Below are positions 1-8,416 of a stretch of DNA of 64,000 nucleotides, piece after piece. The position numbers and the translations under genes were made by a program. The DNA comes from Runella salmonicolor (GTDB taxonomy: Bacteria; Bacteroidota; Bacteroidia; Cytophagales; Spirosomataceae). Position 1 is the stretch's first letter. Each line of letters opens with the position of its first letter. The stretch covers positions 1 through 64,000 of the forward strand of contig NZ_JAMZEL010000012.1 in NCBI RefSeq assembly GCF_024158025.1, in the 5' to 3' direction. A model generated the notes under the pieces. That model was not told the DNA's origin. It ran no database searches and saw only the letters and a program-made list of their open reading frames with translations.

Positions 1-202
<202 letters not shown>

Positions 203-270
203 AAATTCTATTGAAAATCAAATTGACTGATTCGCAAAAGACTAGCTATTAAACCTTAACTTACTCATCA

Positions 271-281
271 TTTCAAAGAGC
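271..281 (-). promoter_or_regulatory. boxA-like antitermination element of the rRNA leader
   Basis: The reverse strand reads GCTCTTTGAAA about 70 nt upstream of the 16S 5' end. It resembles the boxA motif (TGCTCTTTAACA in E. coli) used by NusB/S10-dependent antitermination in rRNA leaders. Assignment is by motif and position only. Confidence 0.6.
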
Positions 282-345
282 TAACCAAACTTTTTTCTTT
301 CGAAAAAACCTCACATCGTTTGTGAGAATTTCGTGTTTGGGGTTG

Positions 346-376
346 CAAAGGTCTGAATTTGAATTCTTATTTCCAA
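346..376 (-). promoter_or_regulatory. rRNA promoter copy nearest 16S
   Basis: On the minus strand, TTG (376-374), a 20-nt spacer, then GACCTTTG (353-346). This is close to the Bacteroidota consensus TTG-N19/20-TANNTTTG, with G in place of the first T of the -7 box. Confidence 0.7.
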
Positions 377-460
377 ATTTTATTTTTGATTTTTTTACTC
401 TTCAAAAATTCATTTAGAACAACCTTTTCAATTTTTCCCCTCACTCATTGTTTGGGGTTG

Positions 461-491
461 CAAAGGTCTGAATTTGAATTCTTATTTCCAA
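461..491 (-). promoter_or_regulatory. rRNA promoter copy 2
   Basis: Same element as the copy 115 bp closer to 16S: TTG (491-489), N20, GACCTTTG (468-461). Confidence 0.68.
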
Positions 492-575
492 ATTTTATTT
501 TTGATTTTTTTACTCTTCAAAAATTCATTTAGAACAACCTTTTCAATTTTTCCCCTCACTCATTGTTTGGGGTTG

Positions 576-606
576 CAAAGGTCTGAATTTGAATTCTTAT
601 TTCCAA
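576..606 (-). promoter_or_regulatory. rRNA promoter copy 3
   Basis: TTG (606-604), N20, GACCTTTG (583-576) on the minus strand, in the third repeat unit. Confidence 0.68.
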
Positions 607-688
607 ATTTTATTTTTGATTTTTTTGTTTCTCAAAATTTTATTTGGAATTTACCTTTATTTTGCCCCTTACTCGTTGTTTGGGAGTG

Positions 689-718
689 CAAAGGTAGGTA
701 GTTGATTTTATTATCCAA
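689..718 (-). promoter_or_regulatory. rRNA promoter copy 4, most distal and exact consensus
   Basis: TTG (718-716), N19, TACCTTTG (696-689) on the minus strand. This is an exact match to the Bacteroidota sigma-ABfr consensus, so the most distal promoter looks the strongest by sequence. Confidence 0.75.
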
Positions 719-809
719 GGCCTTTTTCGAAAAAAAATGACAATTCTCAAAAGTTCTTTAAATAGTAAAATGCTACTTACTTAATAGTGCAATTTTCTAA
801 GTATTCCCA

Positions 810-1529
810 CTAGATAAGTGACCACAAATTATCTACGCCCAGTATTCTGCGAGAAGTAAAACCTTCTCCATACTTTACGCCTATATAGTGTCCATACTCT
901 TTTGATCTGGCTTCCAAAAACTCTAAAAACTCGGGAGAAGAAATATAACTATTGGGTTCTTTACTGTTAGGGTCATGAAATTGGCTACGAAACGCTCGGA
1001 TGGCCTCTTCTTTCTTTTTCCAGTAAGGCGTTATATCTACTACAAAATCGGGCTTAATGTATCTATCTTGGGTAAAGTGGTAGATAAACTTAGGCCGCCA
1101 AGCCGCCTGAGCGTTTCCAAACTCATCAAATGTATCTATTTGGCGCAGTCCAGATAAGAAACAAGCATCATAAATGAGATTTGCCCCTTTCCCATGGTCG
1201 GGGTGCCGGTCTTCTTGGGCGTTGGCTAAGACTATTTCTGGTTGGTATTTCCTTATATAAGGTACAAGGGCCAGCTGGCTTTCCTTATCATTTTGAAAAA
1301 AACCATCTGCTAGTCCAACATTATCTCTGACTTCAGCACCAAGTATTTTGGCCGCTGCTTCAGCTTCAGCCCTACGGATTTCGGGGGTTCCGCGTGTTCC
1401 CAACTCTCCACGGGTCAGGTCTACGATTCCTACACGCCGTCCTTGGGCTATGGAAGCCAAAATAGTACCAGCGCATCCCAACTCTATGTCGTCAGGATGC
1501 GCCGAAATTGCTAGTATATCAAGTTTCAT
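810..1529 (-). CDS. bshB1: Bacillithiol biosynthesis deacetylase BshB1
   Basis: A 239-aa PIG-L/LmbE-family zinc deacetylase. The AHPDDIE motif at residues 10-16 supplies zinc ligands and the catalytic Asp. A second ligand region, HPDHGKG, is near residue 108. In this family BshB1 removes the acetyl group from GlcNAc-malate before BshC adds cysteine to make bacillithiol, the low-molecular-weight thiol of many Bacteroidota. The length is normal for BshB1. The gene starts 6 nt after the stop of the M23/LysM peptidase gene, so the two are probably cotranscribed, with trxB further upstream. Both trxB and bshB1 belong to thiol redox homeostasis. Confidence 0.93.
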   Translation of the reverse strand: MKLDILAISAHPDDIELGCAGTILASIAQGRRVGIVDLTRGELGTRGTPEIRRAEAEAAAKILGAEVRDNVGLADGFFQNDKESQLALVPYIRKYQPEIVLANAQEDRHPDHGKGANLIYDACFLSGLRQIDTFDEFGNAQAAWRPKFIYHFTQDRYIKPDFVVDITPYWKKKEEAIRAFRSQFHDPNSKEPNSYISSPEFLEFLEARSKEYGHYIGVKYGEGFTSRRILGVDNLWSLI

Positions 1530-1535
1530 TATTAT

Positions 1536-2615
1536 TTATTTTACGCGAAGCTTTTGGCCGATTTGTAATCGTGCGCTTAACCGAATGCGGTTCTTTTGTG
1601 CCAACTCAGAAGCCGACATACCATATTTATTGGCAATGGAGTCGAGAGTTTCTCCCCGGCGTACCCGATGCAGAACGGTACGTTTTACTGCCGCTTTACT
1701 TATATCAAACTCACTATCAAACGCTTTGCCACCTCGGAGGTGATCCCAAACACGGGGCGATAACACAAAACGCTCGCTCCGAATGGTTTGTCCGGGAAAA
1801 TCCCAGACCCATGCAGGACTAAACGGATTGCCCTCGTAACGGTTTTCATAATGAAGGTGGTCGCCATAGCTTCGACCCGTATTTCCTCCCAATCCAACCA
1901 TATCGCCCGCTTTTACGAGCTGCCCTACTTCAACGGTTGTTTTTGATAAGTGACCATATAATGTTTCGAGACCATTGTAATGACGAACCAGCACGAATCT
2001 TCCGTAACCGCCGCCATTGTAAGCAACTACTCGAACAATTCCGTCGTAAGTACTATATACTGGATCGCCAGTATTTAAGTCTAAATCCATTCCTTCGTGC
2101 CATCTTCCCCAACGAGGGCCAAACTGTGAAGTCACTTTTGCTTCGCTCGTGGGAAGATTCCAAAAACGCCCTTTTCCGGGGTCATACAATCGAAGGGTTA
2201 AATTATCTTCAAATTCTAGCGGATTGAGATTGTAGGGGTCGATGGTTTTTGAATCCCAGATGGTATAGTAATCAGCTACCTGAACCCAATCATCTCCAAC
2301 TTGTACAGAATCGACAATTTCGGCTACCGTGGTTTCTCCTTCGTCAATGGTTCCTGTGGTATCGTCTGCTACGGTTGGATTAATTTCTTTTACTGGCTCA
2401 AACTGGTTGGAGAACCGCATTTTGGGCGTAGTGGATTCAAACTCCTCAAATTCGTCTTTTTGCGGCTTGATTACAGGGGTACTGACTTTGGGTTCCTCTG
2501 TTTTGTTGGGCTTAATTTTTGGATTTTTTTTGAATAGACCTTTCTCTTGTGCCTGCAAGCCCGAAAAGCAACCAATGGAAAGGAGTACAAACAAGTAAGC
2601 AAACTTGGCTTTCAT
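1536..2615 (-). CDS. Secreted M23-family metallopeptidase with C-terminal LysM
   Basis: A 359-aa protein with a signal peptide (MKAKFAYLFVLL...LQAQ), an acidic and proline-rich linker, an LytM/M23 domain and a C-terminal LysM peptidoglycan-binding domain. The M23 metal site is intact: WHEGMDLD gives the HxxxD pair and DHLHY gives the HxH pair. It is expected to act on peptidoglycan cross-links in the periplasm, or as an EnvC/NlpD-like factor. Its active residues argue for real hydrolysis. A longer frame opens at 2660, but that start lies inside a 15-bp hairpin behind trxB and would bury the signal peptide, so 2615 is preferred. Confidence 0.9.
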   Translation of the reverse strand: MKAKFAYLFVLLSIGCFSGLQAQEKGLFKKNPKIKPNKTEEPKVSTPVIKPQKDEFEEFESTTPKMRFSNQFEPVKEINPTVADDTTGTIDEGETTVAEIVDSVQVGDDWVQVADYYTIWDSKTIDPYNLNPLEFEDNLTLRLYDPGKGRFWNLPTSEAKVTSQFGPRWGRWHEGMDLDLNTGDPVYSTYDGIVRVVAYNGGGYGRFVLVRHYNGLETLYGHLSKTTVEVGQLVKAGDMVGLGGNTGRSYGDHLHYENRYEGNPFSPAWVWDFPGQTIRSERFVLSPRVWDHLRGGKAFDSEFDISKAAVKRTVLHRVRRGETLDSIANKYGMSASELAQKNRIRLSARLQIGQKLRVK

Positions 2616-2631
2616 CAGCGATTGGTTTAGC

Positions 2632-2676
2632 CGACTTTTGAGTAGGGGGAACGCATCCATGCCTACTCAAAAGTCG
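2632..2676 (-). terminator. Hairpin between trxB and the M23 peptidase gene
   Basis: A perfect 15-bp inverted repeat (CGACTTTTGAGTAGG at 2632-2646, its complement at 2662-2676) with a 15-nt loop. It lies just after the trxB stop. There is no long T tract after it, so it may attenuate or protect transcripts rather than fully terminate. Confidence 0.6.
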
Positions 2677-2687
2677 AAAGTTAAACA

Positions 2688-3629
2688 TTAGTGTAAGCCT
2701 TTCTCCGCCAAATAACGTTCTGCATCCAACGCGGCCATACAACCGGTACCTGCAGCCGTTATGGCTTGACGATAAATGTTGTCTTGTGCATCGCCGCAGG
2801 CAAATACACCTTCTACATTCGTCTTAGAACTTCCTTTGATGGTTTGGATATATCCTGCGCCATCCATATCAATGTATTCTTTGAAAATATCGGTGTTGGG
2901 TTGGTGCCCGATGGCTACAAAAAAGCCAGTAACATCCAGTACAGTCGATTCACCAGTCTTAATATTGCGAATTTTTGCACCCGTTACTTCTCCATTACCA
3001 ATAATCTCTTCAGTTTCGGTATTCCACAATATTTCGATATTGGGCAATGATTTGACACGGTCTTGCATAATCTGCGAAGCCCTCAACTCATTACGACGAA
3101 CAATCATGTAGACTTTCTTGCAAAGTTTTGACAAATAGCTGGCTTCCTCACATGCCGTATCTCCTCCTCCTACAATGGCTACCTCTTGATTACGAAAGAA
3201 AAATCCATCACAAACCGCGCAAGCCGATACTCCATGCCCATTCAGGCGTTGCTCTGATTCCAAGCCGAGCCACTTTGCAGATGCGCCAGTAGCGATAATG
3301 ACGGTAGGTGATTCGATAAGATGGTCATTGTCAATCCAAACTTTATGAAGGGTTGGATCCGAAAAATCTACTTTTGTCGCTAATCCGTATCGAATGTCAC
3401 TACCAAAACGGCGCGCCTGCGCCTCAAAATCCATCATCATTTGGGGGCCCTGTACTCCTTCTGGATAACCAGGGTAATTATCAACCTCGGTCGTGATGGT
3501 CAATTGACCGCCAGGCTGTCCGCCTGTGTATAAGACCGGCTTCAAACCGGCACGAGATGCATAAATTGCTGCTGTATACCCCGCGGGGCCTGAACCAACT
3601 ATTAAACAAGAAACTTTTTCTGAAGACAT
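2688..3629 (-). CDS. trxB: Thioredoxin reductase TrxB
   Basis: A 313-aa low-molecular-weight thioredoxin-disulfide reductase. The FAD motif GSGPAG is at residues 12-17, the redox-active CAVC at 137-140 and the NADPH-binding GGGDTA near 160. The C-terminal FAD segment ends in FACGDAQD. It transfers electrons from NADPH to thioredoxin in the cytoplasm. The frame opens 8 codons earlier at 3653, but MSSEKVSCLIVG at 3629 fits family N-termini better. It heads a minus-strand run with the M23 peptidase gene and bshB1. Confidence 0.96.
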   Translation of the reverse strand: MSSEKVSCLIVGSGPAGYTAAIYASRAGLKPVLYTGGQPGGQLTITTEVDNYPGYPEGVQGPQMMMDFEAQARRFGSDIRYGLATKVDFSDPTLHKVWIDNDHLIESPTVIIATGASAKWLGLESEQRLNGHGVSACAVCDGFFFRNQEVAIVGGGDTACEEASYLSKLCKKVYMIVRRNELRASQIMQDRVKSLPNIEILWNTETEEIIGNGEVTGAKIRNIKTGESTVLDVTGFFVAIGHQPNTDIFKEYIDMDGAGYIQTIKGSSKTNVEGVFACGDAQDNIYRQAITAAGTGCMAALDAERYLAEKGLH

Positions 3630-3798
3630 TACGAAATTACGATTAAGATTCAACGATTTCTCGACGGTTTTTATATTAAATTCTACAACCCATTCCTAAA
3701 AATCGTTCATCTATTCAATGCAATTATTTGCAAAAGAGTTGCAAAATTAAGTAAAAAAGTACCGGATAACAAAACGAAAGGAGGCCGCTTTTCAAAAC

Positions 3799-5796
3799 TC
3801 ACCAAATGCGCCATTCTATCCGACGATTAAGCTGTCGATTCTCTTCGGAGGTATTCGGAGCCATCGGTTTGGCCTCTCCAAACCCAATGGCGCGAATGCG
3901 CTCACGGGAAATACCCGCCGTAATCAGGTAGTCTGCTACGCTTTGCGCCCGTTTTTGGGAAAGGATTTGATTTTGTTTGGAATCCCCAACGTCGTCGGTA
4001 TGGCCCGCGATTTCGATGCGCAAGGTGGACTGGAGTTTCAGCTCTTCAATCAACTTGTTGAGTTCAGTCCGCGATTTATCCTGAAGGTCAGCCTTTCCTG
4101 TTTCAAAATAGATATTACTCAAAACCCCGAACGTGTTAAGGTTCATCGGTTCCAATTTAATGTCAAGTTGCAGCCCCTCTGCCTTGTTTTTTTGCGTGTA
4201 ATCGAAGGATAAACTTTTATAAAAATAGCCCGCCGCGTTTACGTACAATCCCCATTCGCTTCCGTTGGGCAGGGTAGTGAGATACTGTCCATTTTCGGTA
4301 TCCGTCGAAAACCGTTGAACGACCTTTCCCGTCTTTAAATCAATTAGTTCAAGATTTGCCTTCACTGATTTTCCCGAGCGGGCGTCTGTTACCAGTCCTT
4401 TTAAGTAATTGGCCGCGTTGAATTTTTGTTGCAGCTCGGTCGGCACTCTAAACCGATATAATCTGGATACCCGCTGATTTCCAACCCGCTTGGTATCCAA
4501 CGAATAATAGCCGTATTGGCTGTCGGACGTAATGACCAAAGCCACCTGATTATCTGACGTATTAATAGGATAGCCTAAGTTCTCGGGTTTTTGCCAACCC
4601 GTAGCGGTGCTATCGGAGAAAAACAAGTCATATCCGCCAAAGCCTTGATGGCCTTCGGAAGCAAAAAATAGGGTGTGGCCATTGGCGTGTAAGTAGGGTG
4701 AGGCTTCGTCGTCGGGGGTGTTGACTGGCCCTCCAATATTTTTGGCGGCACTCCATTCGCCATTTTTTTGAAGAGAAGTGTACCAAACATCTCGTCCGCC
4801 GATACCCCCTTTACGGTCGGATATAAAATATAAGGTGCGGCCATCGGGCGACAGCGTTGGTTGCGACTCCCAAAAAGGCGTATTTACGTTGATTCCGATG
4901 TTTTTGGGTGCGTCCCAATCTTTACCGTTTTTACGGCTGATGTATAAATCACAACTTCCGTAGCCATCCCGACGGTTACAGGCCGTAAAAACCAGCGTGC
5001 GACCATCGGCCGACAGCGTTCCTGTTCCTTCATTTTCAGCGGTGTTTATTTTATCCGAAATCGACACAGGCACAGTCCAACGGCCATCTTTAAAATGGGT
5101 AATGTACAAATCTTCATCGTTTTCGGGTCTTAATGCGGTAAACAAGAGCGTTTCACCGTCGGCAGTCAGGGCGGGGAAATACTGAAGAATGAATTGATTG
5201 ACCGTGTCCGATAATTCTTCGGGACTAATGACCAAGGGATTTTCGATGGCTTTCTCGCCGAATGCGCAGGTGAGCAACTGCCGTTGTGCACGCTTTTGGG
5301 CTACACTATTCGGTCGTAATAAAGGAATATAGTGGGTTAAATCGCTTTTAGCTTGGGCATATTCACCCGCTCGCAAGTGATATTCAATGAGCTTCTGATA
5401 GGCGGCAGCCGACTGCGGCGCATCGGGCCGCAACGTAACTACCTTTCGGTAAGATTGCAACGCCAAATCGGGCTGCGTATAAATTTCATACAACTGGGCT
5501 TTGCGAAAATGGGCTTCGGCAAAAGTGGAATCGTATTTCAGGGTTTCGTCGGTCCACCGATTGGCTTGCTCGTAATTTTTCTCAATAAAAAACTTTGTAC
5601 TTCGCTCAAATGCTTCAATCGCTTTTTTATTACCCGAAGGGTTGGGAAGAAAGGATTGGGAAGATTGGGCAAAAAGCGACGAAGAAATAAGGAGACTAAA
5701 AAAGAATATACTCCTATTTCGCACGGCTGAAGATTGCAATAATCTCGTCCAGCACAATCGTTCATTATGGCTCTTTTTCATTCTTATGTTATTCAA
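3799..5796 (-). CDS. PorE-like outer membrane protein: TPR, PD40 propeller, OmpA
   Basis: A 665-aa secreted protein. After a signal segment (SIFFFSLLISSSLFAQ, with a long basic lead) come TPR-like helices (about 50-170), a PD40/WD40-like beta-propeller with repeated 'SADGRTLVFTA / SPDGRTLYFISDR' blades (about 200-440), a carboxypeptidase-regulatory-like domain (about 460-530) and a C-terminal OmpA domain with GHTDDVGDSK and NRRIEWRIW. This order matches PorE of the type IX secretion system, which anchors the machine to peptidoglycan, but many non-T9SS paralogues share it. The start overlaps the stop of the upstream paralogue by 8 bp; Met6 (5781) is an alternative start. Confidence 0.85.
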   Translation of the reverse strand: MNNIRMKKSHNERLCWTRLLQSSAVRNRSIFFFSLLISSSLFAQSSQSFLPNPSGNKKAIEAFERSTKFFIEKNYEQANRWTDETLKYDSTFAEAHFRKAQLYEIYTQPDLALQSYRKVVTLRPDAPQSAAAYQKLIEYHLRAGEYAQAKSDLTHYIPLLRPNSVAQKRAQRQLLTCAFGEKAIENPLVISPEELSDTVNQFILQYFPALTADGETLLFTALRPENDEDLYITHFKDGRWTVPVSISDKINTAENEGTGTLSADGRTLVFTACNRRDGYGSCDLYISRKNGKDWDAPKNIGINVNTPFWESQPTLSPDGRTLYFISDRKGGIGGRDVWYTSLQKNGEWSAAKNIGGPVNTPDDEASPYLHANGHTLFFASEGHQGFGGYDLFFSDSTATGWQKPENLGYPINTSDNQVALVITSDSQYGYYSLDTKRVGNQRVSRLYRFRVPTELQQKFNAANYLKGLVTDARSGKSVKANLELIDLKTGKVVQRFSTDTENGQYLTTLPNGSEWGLYVNAAGYFYKSLSFDYTQKNKAEGLQLDIKLEPMNLNTFGVLSNIYFETGKADLQDKSRTELNKLIEELKLQSTLRIEIAGHTDDVGDSKQNQILSQKRAQSVADYLITAGISRERIRAIGFGEAKPMAPNTSEENRQLNRRIEWRIW

Positions 5797-7771
5797 TTAT
5801 TCGCCAAGAAACCCTACGATTTAGACGACGAGCCTCCTCTGATTTATTATGAATCAAGGGTTTACGATAACCAAACCCTTCTGCGCGTAAACGTTTTGAA
5901 TCCACTCCATTCATCATCAAATAATGAACCACTTTTTTTGCCCTCTCCAAAGAAAGCTGTTCATTATACTTACTATCACCCAAATCGTCGGTATGCCCCT
6001 CTATAATCAACTTAACAGACTTATTTTTTTCCAGAAAATACACAAGTCGGTCCAATTCTCCACTTGATGCCGCCTCTAATTCAGCGCTTCCTGGCACAAA
6101 CAGTACATTTTTTAATACCTCACTTTTATCAGAATGGAAACGCACTAATGCTATTTCCATTTCCTTGTTTTCAGTGATTGTAGCCGAATCTACCCTAAGT
6201 ATTTTGGGGTAATAACCACTACTTTCCACTAAAACAAACGCATCTGCCCGATTAGGAAAAATAACCACACACTTACCTGTAGAGTCATTGGTTGCGTAGA
6301 CCGACAGCGGAAATGATGATATGCGTTGATTATGGATAGTTAACGTAGCCTTAAGAGGTTTACGTATTTCGGCATCCAATACTTTTCCTTTCAGAACAAA
6401 CGTTCTTGGACACAAAGCCGCCAGTGTATCTGGCAATTGCGTGTAACAAATCTTAGAGCCTGCCGTTATGCCGTCCTCTTTATCAGACAACTTGTATTTA
6501 TATGAATAAAAAGCCTGTCTACAATCGGGGGCAATGTAAAAACCCTGTTGGTCTGCAAAGTCATTCAATGGATACCCCAAATTAACAGGAACAGACCAAT
6601 GAGTACCGGTCAATTTGGAAAGATATACATCAAAACCGCCCATTCCTTCTCGACCGTCTGAAGCAAAAAAGAGCGATTCATTGTTGGAGTGAATAAAAGG
6701 CGAAATTTCATCAAACGCTGTATTAACGGTTTTCCCAAGATTTTGAGGGCTCGTCCACTCACCCGAAGTGTCCAATTGGGAAACCCAAATATCTTTCCCA
6801 CCAACTCCCAAGGGGCGGTCTGACGAAAAAAACAATGTACGTCCATCGGCCGAAAGGCCCGGCTGCGACTCCCAATTTTGAGAATTAATAATCGGCCCAA
6901 GGTTTTGGGGCATTTGCCACGTTTGGCCTATTCTTTTAGAAATGTATAAATCACAACTGCCAAGGCCGTCTGGGCGATGACATGCCGTAAAGACCAGAGT
7001 GTTTCCATCGGCAGAAATACTACAAGTCCCTTCGTTTTTATCGGTATTTATTATCTGGGAAAGACTACGGGGAACAGACCAGCCAGTTTCTTCTTTTTGA
7101 GAGACAAACAGATCTTCATCCCCCCGAAAACGGGTAAAAATCAGCGTCTTTAAATCGGCCGTCAAAACGGGATAACTTTGAAAATCGTTACCATTAATCG
7201 GCGAAGGTAGGAAAAAACGAGAGGTAGAATCAGCATTGACAGCCAATACCTTTTGGGCGTAAATACATTGACTCAGATAGCGCTGTATGTTTTTTTGATG
7301 GGGAAGGTACGTGCCAGGGAATTTTAAATACCCCTGAAAAAAACGAACGGCTTTTGAATAAACTCCTTGAGCTAAATAATGCTTCCCAAGAATTTCATAT
7401 AGGTTTTTGAACGCTATTTCGGTAGAATCCAATTCTACCGCTTTCTCATAAAAATTAATGGCTTTACCTTTTTGCGTCAAGTCCCGTTCTAACAATTGGC
7501 CGATGCGCATATAAGCGGGCGCAAACGTGCTATCTAAAATAATAATCTCGCGAAATTCTTTTAGTGCCTGTTCAGGATTAAACTGCAACGTCCGATTGGC
7601 AGCCTCAAATTCTTTCTGAGCCTGTTTTTGAACGCGCTTTTGGGCTATTGATGTGAAGGCAACCAGAAGAAGTAAAAAGAAATGAAGCAACGGTAGGGTT
7701 CTACTCCTAAAATACAGGCTAAACGCTAAGGAATGTCCATGTATTTGTGAGTCTGTAACGAAACGCGCCAT
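5789..7771 (-). CDS. PorE-like outer membrane protein, second paralogue
   Basis: A 660-aa protein with the same layout as its downstream neighbour: signal segment (LLHFFLLLLVAFTSIAQ), TPR helices, PD40 propeller blades ('SADGNTLVFTACHRPDG', 'SADGRTLFFSSDR'), a regulatory-like domain and an OmpA C-terminus (EGHTDDLGDSKYNEQLS, NRRVSWRII). Its start lies 46 bp inside queE in another frame and its stop overlaps the next gene by 8 bp, so queE and the two OmpA proteins look translationally coupled. The two proteins are clearly homologous and probably arose by tandem duplication. A role in anchoring an envelope complex is inferred from PorE. Confidence 0.83.
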   Translation of the reverse strand: MARFVTDSQIHGHSLAFSLYFRSRTLPLLHFFLLLLVAFTSIAQKRVQKQAQKEFEAANRTLQFNPEQALKEFREIIILDSTFAPAYMRIGQLLERDLTQKGKAINFYEKAVELDSTEIAFKNLYEILGKHYLAQGVYSKAVRFFQGYLKFPGTYLPHQKNIQRYLSQCIYAQKVLAVNADSTSRFFLPSPINGNDFQSYPVLTADLKTLIFTRFRGDEDLFVSQKEETGWSVPRSLSQIINTDKNEGTCSISADGNTLVFTACHRPDGLGSCDLYISKRIGQTWQMPQNLGPIINSQNWESQPGLSADGRTLFFSSDRPLGVGGKDIWVSQLDTSGEWTSPQNLGKTVNTAFDEISPFIHSNNESLFFASDGREGMGGFDVYLSKLTGTHWSVPVNLGYPLNDFADQQGFYIAPDCRQAFYSYKYKLSDKEDGITAGSKICYTQLPDTLAALCPRTFVLKGKVLDAEIRKPLKATLTIHNQRISSFPLSVYATNDSTGKCVVIFPNRADAFVLVESSGYYPKILRVDSATITENKEMEIALVRFHSDKSEVLKNVLFVPGSAELEAASSGELDRLVYFLEKNKSVKLIIEGHTDDLGDSKYNEQLSLERAKKVVHYLMMNGVDSKRLRAEGFGYRKPLIHNKSEEARRLNRRVSWRIIE

Positions 7772-8328
7772 TGCGGATGCTGTTTTACATACTCAACGAT
7801 GAGAGGCGTCATTTCTTGCACACGGCTCCATTCGGGTTGAAGCAATAAGACACATTCTTTGTTGACCAAGGCAGCGTGTTGTTCGGCAAATTCAAAATCC
7901 GTTTTGTTATACACAATGACTTTCAGTTCATGGGCCTGTGCATACACGCTCGGATGAGGCGCTTTAAATTTTTTGGGAGAAAAACAAACCCAATCCCAAC
8001 GCCCTGACATCGGGTGAGCACCGGAGGTTTCGATGTTGGTATGAAAACCAGCCGCTTGCAACGCTTCGGTGAGTTGCTCCAAATTGTGCATTAATGGCTC
8101 TCCACCCGTTACAACCGCCATACGTGCAGGGTGCTTCAGCGCCTCTTCTACCATGTCTTTGATACTTACTTTGGGGTGCGCTTCTACATCCCATGATTCC
8201 TTTACATCGCACCACACACAACCCACGTCACAACCTCCGAGGCGAATAAAATAAGCCGCCTTGCCGCTGTGATAGCCTTCTCCCTGAAGGGTATAAAAGG
8301 CTTCCATTAAAGGGAGTACTTCGTTCAT
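7726..8328 (-). CDS. queE: 7-carboxy-7-deazaguanine synthase QueE
   Basis: A 200-aa radical SAM enzyme. The cysteine cluster near residues 33-40 (GCDVGCVWCDVK) binds the 4Fe-4S cluster, and TGGEPLMH is the following SAM-binding motif. QueE converts 6-carboxytetrahydropterin to 7-carboxy-7-deazaguanine on the queuosine pathway. The N-terminal MEAFYTLQGEGYHSGKAAYFIRL-type sequence is diagnostic for QueE. No other queuosine gene is in the window. Its 3' end overlaps the start of the following PorE-like gene by 46 bp. Confidence 0.93.
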   Translation of the reverse strand: MNEVLPLMEAFYTLQGEGYHSGKAAYFIRLGGCDVGCVWCDVKESWDVEAHPKVSIKDMVEEALKHPARMAVVTGGEPLMHNLEQLTEALQAAGFHTNIETSGAHPMSGRWDWVCFSPKKFKAPHPSVYAQAHELKVIVYNKTDFEFAEQHAALVNKECVLLLQPEWSRVQEMTPLIVEYVKQHPQWRVSLQTHKYMDIP

Positions 8329-8343
8329 AGCTTAAAACTAAAA

Positions 8344-8370
8344 TGTGGCCAGCGCAAAACACCGGCCACA
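8344..8370 (-). terminator. Rho-independent terminator after the transaldolase-CBS gene
   Basis: A 7-bp stem (TGTGGCC / GGCCACA) with a 13-nt loop, followed on the minus strand by TTTTAGTTTT. It separates the transaldolase-CBS gene from queE. Confidence 0.6.
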
Positions 8371-8416
8371 GAATCTTTATTTGTTTTTCGTTAGTGAAAT
8401 TTACCCCTAACGAGTA

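Larger units (their letters stand above)
334..676 (-). repeat. Three tandem 115-bp repeats carrying rRNA promoters
   Basis: Units 334-448 and 449-563 appear identical by eye. Unit 564-676 matches over its first 60 or so bases and then diverges. A fourth, shorter match begins at 677. Each unit begins (plus strand) with TGTTTGGGGTTGCAAAGG and carries one promoter-like pair on the minus strand. The short open frame across this stretch is a by-product of the repeat, not a gene. Confidence 0.95.

Noticed and set aside
474..701. 75-codon open frame across the tandem repeats
   Set aside because: It lies inside the rRNA promoter repeats, has repeat-derived Phe-rich composition and no ribosome binding site.
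1348..1743. Plus-strand frame opposite bshB1 and the M23 peptidase gene
   Set aside because: It is antisense to two well-supported genes and has no family features.
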